A stretch of 64,000 bases of DNA from Serratia symbiotica (GTDB lineage: Bacteria > Pseudomonadota > Gammaproteobacteria > Enterobacterales > Enterobacteriaceae), in NCBI GenBank assembly GCA_900380265.1, contig LR025083.1, positions 124,001-188,000 of the forward strand, read 5' to 3'. Both the position numbers and the translations under genes were made by a program. The first letter of the stretch is position 1. Every line of letters starts with the position of its first letter. Shown here in pieces: positions 26,261-38,700 of the stretch. The notes beneath the pieces are model-generated. The model saw nothing but the letters and a program-made list of their open reading frames with translations, had not been told where the DNA came from and did not search any database.

Positions 26261-27853
26261 TTAGTGTTCTCGCGTTGTACGGAACACCACATCTGGATAA
26301 CGTTCATGTGTCAATTGCAGGTTAACTAGGGTCGGCGCGATATAGGAAAGGTTACCCCCGCCGTCTAGCGCTAGGTTAAGCTCGTTTTTGCGCTTGAAGT
26401 CTTCGAACTTCTTTACATCCTTGCATTCAACCCAGCGAGCTGTGGAGATATTGACGGCTTCATAAAGGATGTCTACGGTGTACTCGCTTTTTAGGCGAGA
26501 GACCACTACGTCAAGTTGTAGTACCCCGACTGCACCTACGATCAAGTCGTTGGTTAGGATTGGACGGAATACCTGTATCGCTCCTTCTTCAGAGAGTTGT
26601 GCTAGTCCTTTGAGTAACTGCTTTTGCTTGAGCGGATTTCGCAAGCGAATGCGTCGGAAAAGCTCTGGCGCAAAGTCTGGGACACCGAGAAACTTTATCT
26701 CCTCACCTTGGGTGAACGTATCGCCGATCCGAATAGTGCCGTGGTTATGCAAGCCGATGATGTCGCCGGGGTAGGCTTCTCCCAACTGAGAACGATCCCC
26801 CGCCATAAAGGTTAGGGCATCGGAAACCACCACGTCTTTTCCTGTGCGCACCTGTCTCAGTTTCATGCCTTTTCCGTAACGGCCAGACACTACGCGCATA
26901 AAAGCTACGCGGTCATGATGCTTGGGGTCCATATTGGCCTGGATCTTAAACACAAAACCGGTGAATTTTTCTTCATCCGCTCTTATGACACGGGTGCTTG
27001 TTCTGCGTTGCAGCGGCGGAGGTGCCCACAATACCAAGCTGTTCAGCATATGATCCACCCCAAAATTACCCAAAGCGCTACCAAAGAATAGTGGTGTCAG
27101 AGCGCCGTTCAAAAATGCTTGTTGATCGAAGTTATTCGGGGATACGGCCTGCACTAATGCAACTTCTTCACGTAATTGTTCCGCCAGATCTTCTCCAACT
27201 ACTGCATCCAGCTCTTGATTGCCTAAGCCTTTAATGAGGCGCACATCCTGAATAGTATGTCCTTGACCAGTCTGATACAGGTAGGTCTCATCCTTATTAA
27301 AATGGTAAATCCCTTTAAACAATTTCCCGCAGCCAATAGGCCAAGTAATGGGTATGCAGGTGATATTTAGTTCACGCTCAATTTCATCTATTAATTCTAT
27401 TGGATCGCGGATATTGCGATCCAACTTGTTCATAAAAGTCAGGACTGGCGTATTGTGCAGCCGGGTAACATTCATGAGTTTGCGAGTACGATCTTCAACA
27501 CCTTTTGCGGCGTCGATCACCATTAAGCAGGAGTCAACTGCGCTCAGGGTTCGGTAGGTGTCTTCAGAAAAATCTTCATGCCCAGGTGTATCTAGCAGAT
27601 TGAGCAGGCTTCCGCGATATGGAAACTGCATTACCGAGGTGGTGATCGAGATTCCACGTTTCTTTTCCAGTTCCATCCAATCAGATTTGACGGTTTGGCG
27701 GGAACCGCGACCCTTTACCGTACCAGCACTTTGGATTACTTGCCCGAAAAGCAGCAACTTTTCTGTGATTGTGGTTTTACCGGCATCGGGGTGAGAGATG
27801 ATGGCAAAAGTTTTTCTTTTCGAGATTTCTTGGCCTAATTTACTAGGGGGCAT
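26261..27853 (-). CDS. prfC: Peptide chain release factor 3 (RF3)
   Basis: Translational GTPase that removes RF1/RF2 from the ribosome after peptide release and takes part in post-peptidyl-transfer quality control. 530 residues against 529 in E. coli, with identical C-terminal TREH. G motifs in order: SHPDAGKTT near residue 20, RGISITT, DTPGHED and NKLD; domains II and III follow without breaks ([40 protein letters not shown]). Start is ATG at 27851-27853; I see no good ribosome binding site before it. It survives although the prfA locus in this window is dead. yjjG, which separates prfC and rimI in E. coli, has been deleted. Confidence 0.97.
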   Translation of the reverse strand: MPPSKLGQEISKRKTFAIISHPDAGKTTITEKLLLFGQVIQSAGTVKGRGSRQTVKSDWMELEKKRGISITTSVMQFPYRGSLLNLLDTPGHEDFSEDTYRTLSAVDSCLMVIDAAKGVEDRTRKLMNVTRLHNTPVLTFMNKLDRNIRDPIELIDEIERELNITCIPITWPIGCGKLFKGIYHFNKDETYLYQTGQGHTIQDVRLIKGLGNQELDAVVGEDLAEQLREEVALVQAVSPNNFDQQAFLNGALTPLFFGSALGNFGVDHMLNSLVLWAPPPLQRRTSTRVIRADEEKFTGFVFKIQANMDPKHHDRVAFMRVVSGRYGKGMKLRQVRTGKDVVVSDALTFMAGDRSQLGEAYPGDIIGLHNHGTIRIGDTFTQGEEIKFLGVPDFAPELFRRIRLRNPLKQKQLLKGLAQLSEEGAIQVFRPILTNDLIVGAVGVLQLDVVVSRLKSEYTVDILYEAVNISTARWVECKDVKKFEDFKRKNELNLALDGGGNLSYIAPTLVNLQLTHERYPDVVFRTTREH

Positions 27854-28020
27854 GATGTTGTGATTGGACGGTTAGTCTACTCTGATCAATGATCAGCATA
27901 TTCCTTAGCAGTGTGCGCAAAAATGCTAAAGAATACACACAGCATTGGATACGCCTTTGGATTTTTGATAGGTGACACTTAATGATTTTAAGGGCTAGCA
28001 TAAATTCCTCGGTGAACTAG

Positions 28021-28464
28021 CTAAGGCAGTATTAGTGACATTATAATCGCGTCCTCGCGGCCATTGGCTCCATAGTAATAATTACGGCGCAAAGTTACTT
28101 GGTGGAAACCGAGATCTTCGTATAGCCCTATTGCCGCGACGTTGTTGGCACGCACTTCTAACCAAAGCGTAACTACGCCACGGTGGGTTAGTTTGTTTAT
28201 TAGACCACAAAGCAAGCGTCGTCCAAAGCCACAGCGTTGCCATTGTGGGTGAATCGCGATATTGAATAATGTGGCCTCATCAAGTACCATCTGAGTAATG
28301 GCGAAGCCCACCATCTGCCAATTTGTGCTTGATTTCAAGTTGAGGTAGCGTTCTCCTTGGTTGGAGGAAAGTGTGTCTTTCGTCCAAGGGAAAGTGTGGC
28401 TGAGCTGCTCAATGTTGTAGGCTGTAGTGATATCGGCCTCTGTTAGGCTAGAAATACTGTTCAT
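28021..28464 (-). CDS. rimI: Ribosomal protein S18 alanine N-acetyltransferase RimI
   Basis: GNAT acetyltransferase that acetylates the N-terminal alanine of ribosomal protein S18. 147 residues (148 in E. coli). Acetyl-CoA loop QRCGFGRRL at about residues 76-84; the proposed catalytic Glu in WLEVRAN and Tyr in GLYEDLGF are present; C-terminal GREDAIIMSL is kept. Start ATG overlaps the end of holD by 17 bases, the arrangement seen in enterics, so the two are probably translationally coupled. Stop is TAG. Confidence 0.95.
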   Translation of the reverse strand: MNSISSLTEADITTAYNIEQLSHTFPWTKDTLSSNQGERYLNLKSSTNWQMVGFAITQMVLDEATLFNIAIHPQWQRCGFGRRLLCGLINKLTHRGVVTLWLEVRANNVAAIGLYEDLGFHQVTLRRNYYYGANGREDAIIMSLILP

Positions 28465-28828
28465 GGGTATAGATTTGATTCCAAAGGGACCGTTTAGCCT
28501 GGGAATCTTGAGACAGTGTGGTTAACGCTGGGCTATATAGCTGCACACCGGCCACTTCTAATGGCTTCTCGATGCCTAAGCGCCAACTGTTGCACTTTGT
28601 ATTTTTAGGTAACATTACAACTTGATCCGGCGTTAAGCCGTAGGTTTGAGCTGGAGTTAATTTAAGGGTGCGCAGTACGTCACAAAAAAGTAAATTGTGA
28701 GGGTCGGGGAACGCCTTAGCTATAATCAGCAAACGCACCTTAGGTGACAAGCTAACTGGCACTTCACCCTGCGTTACGCCTGGGTGGCGTAACGTAAACT
28801 GCGTGATGCCCAGTTGCCTTAATTGCAA
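28448..28828 (-). CDS. holD: DNA polymerase III psi subunit HolD, start codon damaged
   Basis: Psi joins chi to the clamp loader and helps couple the polymerase to SSB. The 126-codon frame shows the family core: QLRQLGITQ at the start, HPGVTQGE, CNSWRLG and ALW(here SLW).QI.THE. The ancestral start is six codons upstream at 28844-28846: ATA GCA TCA AAA CGT GAC runs in frame into the present frame and matches the family MASKRDLQL, but the ATG has become ATA. Translation may begin at that ATA, at the TTG at 28826-28828 used here, or not at all. It also ends early (HEQYF, TAG) compared with E. coli (137 residues). Overlaps rimI by 17 bases. Probably expressed at low level or on the way to loss. 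Confidence 0.8.
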   Translation of the reverse strand: MQLRQLGITQFTLRHPGVTQGEVPVSLSPKVRLLIIAKAFPDPHNLLFCDVLRTLKLTPAQTYGLTPDQVVMLPKNTKCNSWRLGIEKPLEVAGVQLYSPALTTLSQDSQAKRSLWNQIYTHEQYF

Positions 28829-28995
28829 GTCACGTTTTGATGCTATGTTTATCTTTATATTCCTTATGGTGCTCTATGCTTGCTATGCACTACGTTATCC
28901 TAACAAATCTGCGTAGTGAACGCCAATAGATTTCTCTAATACAGCATTACAGAGCTTTATAACCTACACTACTCGTGAGTAGGAGATAAAACGCA

Positions 28996-30000
28996 ATGTC
29001 TAAATTAGATTATCCAGTATAGACATACTACGCGATAGTGCTGGATTTGTCAAACACAGTATTTTATTCCTATTCGTTATACGATATCCGATCAGATCTA
29101 TGCAGAGCCACAGACGGTCTCTACGTGCATAGGGAAGTGGCAGGCATTGTTGTTTATATTTGGTTGTCTGGGTATTTAGACCAGATTCAAGCTGACTGGT
29201 TGTTTATAGAGTACACACTACACGATTTGATAGTTCAACTCGGCCTGTGTGTGCAACCGTTATGGGGTAAACACTCACAGTGCCCCACTGCTATTAATTC
29301 TAGAAATGTATGTGGTGGGTAAAGTTGAGTTATTGGCTGAGGAGATAATTTGCTAGTAGCAGTGATGCTATCTAAACTTTCACCCAAGGTTAAGCTAACT
29401 TTGAGTAATGTGCCTGCTTTGGCACTGGACTCCGTTTGCGTACCGATGGCTAGCGAGAGCATAAAAGGCTAGTTGATCGTGAGTAATGTCTATGTCGATA
29501 TGAGCTATCGTTTATATAATGAATTTAAAATTCACCGGTCCATATTAGCCTACTTTCTGTTTTGAGCGCAGCAGAAACTGATTTTTGTGGCGCTATAGTG
29601 GTTTCTCGTCAATACTCGGTTTTTCATTGTCTCCAATGCCTTTATTTGTAGGGTATACTAAGTGTCACTTGAGGTATTCATAAAGTGCTAGCTTGGAATG
29701 GCTCCTTGAAGCTATATCAGGGGCCAGTCGAGCGTGCCAGGGCGTTCTGCAGAAGCAAAGCAATAACACTTTCGGTGCGATTTATTGAGACTATGTTTTT
29801 AGGTAACAAGATATCTGCCTTGACACTCTATTAACAAGGATCGGTGTGCTAAGTGCTAGTTAGGTTGATACCTAGTATTAAAATAAATGAATAATTATTA
29901 CGATGTATAATAACGATTATAAGTCGTTCCCATGGATCACTTGCTTTAGCAGGTGTCGCGTATTAGCAAATCGTGGAATTGGAAGACGAAGTAGCTTCAG
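28996..30000 (+). pseudogene. rsmC: rsmC relic (16S rRNA G1207 methyltransferase)
   Basis: rsmC is divergent from holD in enterics, and here an ATG at 28996 sits behind a perfect AGGAG (28981-28985) on the plus strand. The following 75 bases match the family start at DNA level (ATGTCT, then CTACGCGATAGTG.TGGATTTG for LLRHSDDF, then GTATTTTATTC for RVLF), but with a TAG at codon 9 and a one-base deletion. A 94-codon frame (29038-29322) is the shifted remnant. The methylase NPPF motif was not found. End limit inferred from family length. Confidence 0.6.
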
Positions 30001-33000
30001 TTGTTAGCGGATGCCTGAGGCCATGGTGGCGGCTTGCCTTTTGTAAGAGCATAAGGTACTACAAATCAACGGGAGAACTATTTATAATCAGTATTGATTG
30101 ATGCTAGCCGTGATTATACAATATCTCTTGTAAGAGTAGTCGTCCCTAAATAATTAAGCCCTTCCAGTCATATAAAATCACTAAAAACAATATGCTAGCA
30201 ATCTGCAAACAAATTTTTACAAAGCGGTTGATTTACATTTGTTATAACAGCAGAGAAAGCCAGAGATTTCTAGACCTAAAGAACACTCTGTTTTAGAAAA
30301 GCTAGTAACTTTTATTATTTTTGAAGATATACAGATTATTAATCTGCCCATATTCATTGCCTGTAAGATGCAGTTCATAGATGATCATCAGAATAGATGA
30401 TATGGAACATTTTTAGCAACGACCCCATACCGGCAGCTTCTGCTCATAGCGAGGTTTATGAGGGATGTGAATGACGTATACTTCGTAGTAGCTGATGACT
30501 TTTAAGCTAATACAATTGTGTATTACTCTATCAGGATATAATGATAGTGAAGTTGATCGCTGATAACACTAGGCAAGTTTTTCTTTAGAACGTGACACCA
30601 ACTACGATACGCATCAGAGATGCGCTGAGTTAACTCATCACCTGAACAGATTAAATTCTAGCTAGAGTTTATGAACGTCACCGTGGTGCTAGTGAATAAA
30701 ATAACCCGAATTATATGGAACATACTGAGTGAGAGTGTTACATACAATACATGTTATTGGCTGTGCAAATCAGTGATGGAAGATGGTGCTGTTTTCATAG
30801 AAAAATGAACCACATCTGGGTAATACTATAGGTATGCATCATACGACTATATGATGCCGATAACATAATAGCGTATATACCTTGATGATACCAGATATAG
30901 GGCCATCAACTGTGTTGATCCAGTAATTTTAACAGCTAAAGTATTCATCTCAGGTTCGCTAAAAATTAGCTGCTGAATTACCAGATTCAGAATTTATGTG
31001 CTGATTTGATTGTTGATAACCTATCGTTATCCTAGCATAGTGTAAGCGCACTGTAGTCACGAATGTAAGAGTCCATGACTGAACGGGCACCTTGTTTAAT
31101 CTCATGTCACCTGTTATTAATATTCAATAATTTCAAAATTTTATTCAAACGCTCAACTACAGTATTGATGCAACTAGCAGTTGCTGTGTTGGTTAATATA
31201 CTGTATCCGATCATTCATAAGAAAGTACCTGCATGCTCTGTCTATCTCAGATCATCACTGGCATGGGTTATACAGTTTGCCAGGGGTGGGAAATTGACGA
31301 GAGTGCATACAGAATGCTGCTTTGCTCTTCAGAAGCCTCTGGCAATGTGGATAAATGAGAATGAATACCTTGATTTAACAAATTTTTTAAGAAACTTCTA
31401 GCCTATTATAGGCAGAAGGCTTTAGAACGGTTATCAGAACATATCAATGTTAGTCAAATTAAGATACTGACGGCCATAATAGCAAGAGAGATTATTAAAG
31501 GTGTTGAGCTGAGTAGTTGAATGTATAGTAGCTGTTTGCTGTGTGTATTATTACAATATATTTAAGATTATTTATTCACCCCTCAGCTATTACAATTTAT
31601 TCGAGGTGAATAGGAGAACTGATGTAGGTTTTTTCTGTTTTTATTCTACAAGTACTACCTAAGGCAGCTAGATGTGCTTGAGAAGTCAATATCCAAAGTT
31701 TTGGTTTTTGTAATATTGGTGTGGATGTAATGTACACCTTATTGTCACAATCGCCAGTTGACCGTCGTTCCAATATTTTATTCATTCTGCACTTGTATTA
31801 TGGTGAGGTCAACAGACACCCTAATTTAGGCAGCTAAATTTAATGTACCAAAATGCTATAAGTAGGTTATTATATTAAATAATCATGCCACCTAATAATA
31901 TTAGTGAATAGGTATAAGATGGTTGAAATAAACATTCAGCGTCTCATAACCTGCAGAAGCGACTTTGCGGTTTAAACCCTGGCTATTAACTTACCAATGC
32001 CAAAAGCGATGATAACACAGGCATGGTTTCTATTCTTAATAAAAAGAATGGCTATATTATAAGCTATCGAAAGGATTTGGTAATGTGAATACGGGGAGCG
32101 AGGGTGATAAGTGAAGAATTGCTTTGTTACTCTCAGGCATTGACAACTCGTAAGTATAGGATTTCTTTTTAGTAAAATTGAAAATATTCACATATTGTGT
32201 TATAAGATTTTATCTTTGGAATTTAAAGGAAAATCGCCATTTATAGAATGGGTGTACTGAAAGTAAAATAGAAACTGCAAAAGGTGAGTAAATTTTGTTC
32301 GATGATGCTGATCATGAATTATAAATCCAGGAGTATGTTTATTTATATAAATAAACTTTTGCATGTCCGACAATAGATGCAAAATCTTGTGGCTGTCAAG
32401 TAGTGCAGCCAGGATATTTATCATAAAATTATTCTAGTCATGTTTACAAACGCTTAAGTGTTTGTGTGTGATTCTTGACGCTATTAAAGATATTGCAAGC
32501 TATGGCCGATTTTATAGCGTCACGAGAGCGGTAAAGGAATGGGTGTCTTTGTCATTAGAAAGTGCCAATTAAATCATAGCACGATCAATACGATTCCTGA
32601 TAATTCTATGCCTGTGGCCTGGTGTGACCCTTCTGTGGCTATGTACACTTGAATGTTTGCATAGTAGAGTGCTGTGTAATAGGCTCAAGAAGGTTGAAAA
32701 TGCAGAAATATAGTTTATATCTCTCGGGTTATTAAAAATAACACTTAATTCTTGTTTTAAGAGACTTCAGTTATAAAAAATAAAATAAATAATTTAATAA
32801 ATTTTTGTTGTTACTAATACCTCTTCACCGGAAACCGGTGTTAGTAGTGACTATTGCACATTGGAGCTGCAATGGGATATTGATCACGACCTAATAGTGA
32901 TTGATTAATACGGATCTACAACTAAATAATTTGGCTTCTTTGTGCTTATTTTATTAGTTAGAAAAATGTTAATTATTATGTATGCGGATCAATGTAAGGT

Positions 33001-34780
33001 AGCATGAAAGTTCACCTAAAATGTTCTGTTCTTTACATTTATGTAAAGAATGGTGGTAGAAAAACTAATGCAGATGTTTGTTCAGCATCGTGGCCAGCGA
33101 TAACTATCCCTAGCCATTATGGCCAAGGGTATAATCATACCATGATCAGTTCAATGAACGTGAGAAATATTGAGGTAGACGTAATAATAAACCTGCAGTG
33201 CTCGCCATACGCTTATACATACCTGACAGTTGCCAGACATCACCTTATTGCAGGGTGTGATAAGTAGAACCAGGCCTTGTGTTATACGTTACATCGGTAT
33301 GTAACCGCCTAGATCAAGCGTGGCGTGTTCGTGATTAGCAATCATTGCCACTGTAGGCATGGCCTGTGAATTCATCGAGTTATTGGGAGGATCTTATCCG
33401 CTTCAAGCGCCAACTTGAATCGGCATAACACGCATCGTAGAATTTTATTGCGCTGGATTGTGCTTAATAAAATAATCTAACCGTTTTTTGATATTTAATC
33501 ATATTAATTCATTGCAAGAACATAACACTATATTGGTATATTTTACAGTGCAGGTTTCTCTGGCGCTCAACAAGATGTTCCATCATACTCATTATTAAAT
33601 TTAAGTATAATATTGAATAAATTCACTTAGCTATCCTCTGATAGCTACTCGTACATAAATTAAGTCAACTAGTATTGATGAGTTATTCGGATATGGTTAT
33701 AAGTTTTATTTCTCTCGATTTGTGTTTTGTTAGGGTTTATCCGTATCTAAAGTAATAGGTATGGAGTAACCTTGATATACGTATTTTTACGTGTCGTTAT
33801 AATCTTTTAGCGTTACACAGATATAAAAATAAACCACACCTCAGCTATGTTTGTTATTACGTCCTTCACCATGTAGTCAGAAATAGTTTTTCACTTTACT
33901 TAGTGTAAAAGAGTTAGAAGTGATAGTTCATTAAACTAACTCATAAAGCGAATTTCAAATATGAAATTTCTTGAGAGCCTATGATCTCAGCCAGAGAGAA
34001 GTTTTATCACTATAATGATATGGCTTACAAAATTATTACATATTGCGCCCGGTACTAATTAAATGCCTTTTAAATCGGATATTTAATTTTCTAATTATTT
34101 AATATGGACTGTCAGTGTGCATTCATTCCAGCGAATCGTGAATTTAATTTATAAAAATTACTATTGATTATTCCTATTTAATGCAGAATTAAGAAAGCGT
34201 TTTTTTATAGACAGATTGTATAGGGTCGGCAATACTTTTTGACTGTGAAAGAGTGATTTTATAGATAATTATTTAATTCAGGATACAGGAGGTTAAGATA
34301 TAAACCTTTTTAGCGGTTATACAAAGTATATATAGATATTATAACTTAAACGCCTATACCGATAAATAAAAATATAAGTAAATAATGGGAGTGTTTAGGT
34401 TCGCGTTGATGATTATCAATAATAATCATAAAAATTATTGATTTTGCATTAATATCAAAAAGCTTAATCGGGCCACTTTTACGTGAAACTGCAGTCTCTG
34501 CAAGATAGATTGAGGTAAAATAATCACTATTTTCCTAGTTGATTTAATATAAACTATATACAGAAAATAACTCAGTAGCCATTTTACTCTTGGCTATTCA
34601 TCATCCATTAGGATTTAAGTCACATCTTTACAGTTCCCATTATACATTGTTAAACAAGTATACTGAACATTATTGTATATATCGGTTCTAGCGGAATATC
34701 GGTTTCATTTGACTCAGCTAGTCAGTATTAAATGAAGCGATTGCCTTGTTGAATTCTGTTATAGGCTGGTAACTTTCCAT
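30000..34780. other. Gene-free stretch, unassigned
   Basis: Frames up to 108 codons (31075-31401, plus) but none with family resemblance or a good start. 32826-32840 is a perfect CACCGG-AAA-CCGGTG hairpin without a T run. G+C falls between about 32.7 and 34.7 kb. Confidence 0.5.
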
Positions 34781-34802
34781 AAATAAAATAGGAGAATGCG
34801 TA

Positions 34803-34892
34803 ATGGGTATAATTGGCTGGATCTTTACAGGTATCTCCGTTGGACTAATAGGAACTGCTCTGATTAGGATTTTCGGAAACAAGAAAAATTAG
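34803..34892 (+). CDS. 29-codon putative membrane peptide with strong ribosome binding site
   Basis: ATG at 34803 follows AGGAG by eight bases. The peptide begins MGIIGWIFTGISVGLIG and ends with a basic IFGNKKN tail: one glycine-patterned hydrophobic helix plus positive C-terminus. Nine of the first twenty residues match the start of the YeaQ/YmgE (GlsB) transglycosylase-associated family (MGIIAWIIFGLIAGIIAK), whose members have about 80 residues. So it is either a shortened member, the 5' stub of a dead one, or an independent small membrane peptide. It stands alone in more than 9 kb without genes. Confidence 0.4.
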   Translation: MGIIGWIFTGISVGLIGTALIRIFGNKKN

Positions 34893-34927
34893 TAATTCTT
34901 AGGATATGCTTTGAGGTAAAATAATAT

Positions 34928-35020
34928 ATGAGTACTGTTGGTAAGATGGAGAAAGCGAGAAATCAAACCCTTCTTATCACCAGCACTCAAACCTGCAGTG
35001 CAGATCACCATTGTCAATAA
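34928..35020 (+). CDS. Doubtful 30-residue frame after the small membrane peptide
   Basis: ATG at 34928 follows GAGGT by about ten bases. The product (MSTVGKMEKARNQ...) resembles nothing I know. Listed only because it directly follows the 34803 peptide on the same strand with a plausible ribosome binding site. Likely chance. Confidence 0.12.
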   Translation: MSTVGKMEKARNQTLLITSTQTCSADHHCQ

Positions 35021-37688
35021 CGTCGCGATCGAAAGATGGGTTAGTTAATGCTATGTAGGCAAGGTTGATGTGCGATTATTAGCATCATTCCGGGAAAATA
35101 TGGGTGATGTATAAACATTAAACTTAGACTATCAGTTCATGTTAATTAACGTACCGAACTAGCTATTAATAGCCGCATCTACTCTATTGATTTAACGGTA
35201 GAGTTCATAGCACTTGCTTAACTAGTCTGGATAGTGTTTAGCAGTCCAGGCTCTTTAAGCTTGAGTACTTCTCGTTGACAAATAGCAGATAGGAGCTTAA
35301 CCAGATCATACGCGCCTTTTAAGGTTGTCGCCCACCGGTTCATGGATGAATTATATACGGGTTCTGATAGGCATTCTGTTGAATACTGAATCAATACGAT
35401 TGATGCGAAACGGCATATAATTTAGGTAATATGTGTAGATCGATGCTAAAATTAGTATGAGTGACATGAATAAAGTACAGACTTTTAAGTAAAGTGTATA
35501 TAGATACATCGGGTTATCATTTCCTACTGTGCAGGTTATAGACGGTATCTCAAGCATACGCTTTATACTTGTCACGTATCTTGCCTGTGGCCTTCTAAGA
35601 TGAGGCGGCCTTCCTTTCATGCTGATGAAAGGCAGGGGTTGTCTTTATCCTGTTAAGTACAGGAATAGGTAGAATGCCTAATATTTCTGAGGCTTTTGGT
35701 AATAGCAAATACCTATTGCAGCAATACGTATGATAGTAGTTTCTTCTAGTGCATGCGGCACTATTAGTTGCTATACAATGATTAGGCGTTGTCCTCGTCT
35801 GGCAAGGGAAGGAACTAAACTGAGAGTAGTTGTCAGAGTGTGGAGCAAGCCATCTGGTATAAAGCAGCACAATTATCTAGCAGTCGGTTTCTTGATGCTG
35901 GTAAGCTAATTTTGCTTGACGTAATAGTAAGAGCTGCTGTATGTAGGTGGTAAGAGGTAGGCAATATCAAAAAAACCTAGGTATGTAACAAGTGCTGTAG
36001 CCAAGGTTAGTAATTTTATAGTCTTCATTTTTACTTTTTAGATTGAGAGCACTGACAGTAACTCAGATTGGTTATTTTTACTTATAAAGGTGCTCGATAT
36101 ATATCTATGCCCTAGATAATTCGCATTATAAAAAGAAAGTAGCAAAGCGACAGATCGCTACGGGAATGATGTAAACAGAGTTTATGTTGATCCGTAGGCT
36201 GAATTGAAGAATAAGCGTATTAATCCAAGGTCACTTAGATAGAATGCTAGCTAGGGTAAATAATATAACTCAGATACATATAAGTTACAGTATTACGGTT
36301 ATATGTACGCATGAATAAAAGTATTGAATATGATATTTCTTAATATTGTAATTATTTCGCCTCTGTCTTTATAGCATGAATTAGGAGCAATAAACAAAAA
36401 TGTTTATTTAGTTACTAAATACGGATCCGAAGTCGCTAATCGACAATAAAAACAAAAAGCAAGGTTATTGCATTTTGAAAATTTTTTCATCAAAACACTA
36501 GGTTGGAGTAGTGATGAAAAATTTTAAATTTTTGAATCATCAGTGATGCCCGCGGACACAATGCCCGACCGGAATTTACCTTATTTTGGCTCACTTGTCT
36601 GCTAGATAAGTGAGGTCAGGTGTATGTCTTAGTATTTATCGATTACTTTAACTTTTAATACCCAATAGGTAAGATCTATTTGATTAGAGCTTTGCACTAA
36701 AAATATAAGACCATAACTGTATTCCCGTGATAGGCAGGTAGAAATAAAAAAAGGGAATAAATAAACCCGTGCTCATTTGATTAATAATGTTACAGATCTC
36801 CGGACAGGTGTTCTGACTCAATCTCTCGGCACAAGATTTTTGCCTGTAGTGTGCTAGTATTACCGTTGAATATTGAGAGACGTTATTGGCAAGTGGAGTG
36901 TAACAGGACCTGTCTTTACCAGGCTAGCGTGAAGAAATTGTCACGTTAGTTGGACTATAGAACTATTTTGCCTCTCAATAAGTGGCATTGTTGGAAAATG
37001 AAGGTTTCATCGGTTTAATATAAAGAGCGTTGTTTATGAGGGCAATCTCACTAGGACTTGCTAGTCTGCTTGATGCAGCAGGTAATCGCTTTACCTGGGT
37101 TTTCAATGCCCTTTGAGAACCATTCCACGGAACAGGTGCAGTCTGTTTTTAGGCTACTTGTGGATTATTCCACCTATCGCGTACTAAATTATGCCACCTT
37201 ATTTTATTTGAGCCGCTAATTAGGCTATCTGATTTAAAATTAAATACTTTCAAATTTTTTTATTTAAAAGACGTAGATGATGGGTTCTGTAATCCCTTGG
37301 AAGGCCCTTATGTGGTTAGATGAGAAAGAAAGTGTTTTGATAGGATCAACACATCTAACCAATATCACTTGCCCCTACTGATGGCGGATTTCCGACTAGT
37401 TGTTAGATACATCTATTCTTAACCATTGCTGCCTAAAAGTAATAATAGTTGAAATATTAGTGGGTGATAAAAAGTCGGAGAGGTGCGCACAGGAATGTTT
37501 TCTTCAATAATCTTTTTTCAACTAAGTTTACCTGGAAAGTATTGCGTAAGTGATTCAATGACCTATTCCTATAACCACTCATCAAGAGTAGTTTGCCAGC
37601 TGTATACTGAGGTTGGTCAGTATATTTACGCGGGTTAATTGCACGTATTCTAGAATATTAGTCACCGTCTAAACTTTTGCAATATCAT
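35021..37688. other. Decayed stretch, partly expected speA 3' end
   Basis: Two overlapping minus frames (35351-35620, 35595-35870) have no recognisable content. 35613-35632 is a perfect eight-pair hairpin (CCTTTCAT-GCTG-ATGAAAGG) without a T run. The part from about 36.6 kb upward should hold the rest of speA, but I could not find anchors. Confidence 0.4.
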
Positions 37689-38700
37689 TTAGGCTCTACA
37701 CTTTCCGCTTGAAACTGCTATTTTAACTGATGAGTTACCAGCTAATAGCTTGTGTATGTTGTGGAGGTATATTGATCGGTACGAATTATTCAATAAGCCT
37801 AATATCAAGTCGCATTCTAGATAGTTTTTGGATATTACCATGGTGGAGGCTACGACCTTGCTTCCTTTATCTGGTGGCTGATGGTTCAGTTTGAGCCGCA
37901 GGCCATCGAGCAAGAGCAGTTAGCCTATTTGGGCTTCTAATCCAGTTCTAACCGCGATAATGCAGGCAAGAATGTCCGTATGCTGGAGGTGTCACGTATG
38001 CGCTATCAGAGCGCAAGTTAACGCAGCATTTATCTTCCATACCTCCTTTAATACATAAAGAATTAAATTCCGTACGTGTCTATTCGAATCAAGATGCTAA
38101 AGTCAAGATGCTAAAGCTTCTTGTTAGAAATGCTAGATAACATTGTTTGTTCTAAGTTAGTTTGGCTAGATCTAGCATCTTATGCATGTAGTTGGGGTGT
38201 ACGTTAGGTAGATAAAGCAGGCTAATATAAACGCATGCACGTACGAGAGAAGACTTTCTGGCTGATGTCGTTATAATGAAGGTTTTGACATCTCGCTAAG
38301 CATGCTCAGTAGGTCGGTGACTGCCAGCGTCGGGTTATGAAATTTATAGACCATTACCCGAATATGTTTGAAATTAAATCACACGCTCAGCGGTTAGAGC
38401 TGGCTCCAATATGTGAGTTAGATCAGGATGTGGAAAACGTTGCTTGTGGCAAGTATCATAGATAAAATAAATCATATAATTGATATGTCGTATAGATATA
38501 TAGCTCACCTAATAACTAGATTGTGAATTAGTTATGATAATCAAGGCAAACTTGCGTTTATATCACAATATTAAAGTTTTACAACAACTTGTAACGTTGA
38601 ACATAATAACGTTCCGACTCATGACCATCAATAATGATATCGTGAATGTGGGTCAAATGTGAATCCAGGTAAAATTCAGTAGTATTACGCGATTGTACCG
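37689..38700 (-). pseudogene. speA: Probable speA relic (arginine decarboxylase)
   Basis: speA is divergent from metK in enterics. The frame at 37689-37913 runs nearly gap-free against the SpeA stretch starting GVRARLASQ..GK: here GLRLKLNHQ..DK; then a shared Leu and Arg at matching spacing and S..L...H where the family has SLQLLHFH. The DNA near 38430 resembles the CFPQIL..RSINAAF coding region. Identity is low (about a quarter), so this rests on order, spacing and position. Polyamine synthesis from arginine would be lost. Confidence 0.45.
38089..38116. repeat. 14-base tandem duplication
   Basis: TCAAGATGCTAAAG occurs twice in perfect tandem (38089-38102, 38103-38116). Looks like a recent replication slip in relic DNA. 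Confidence 0.85.
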
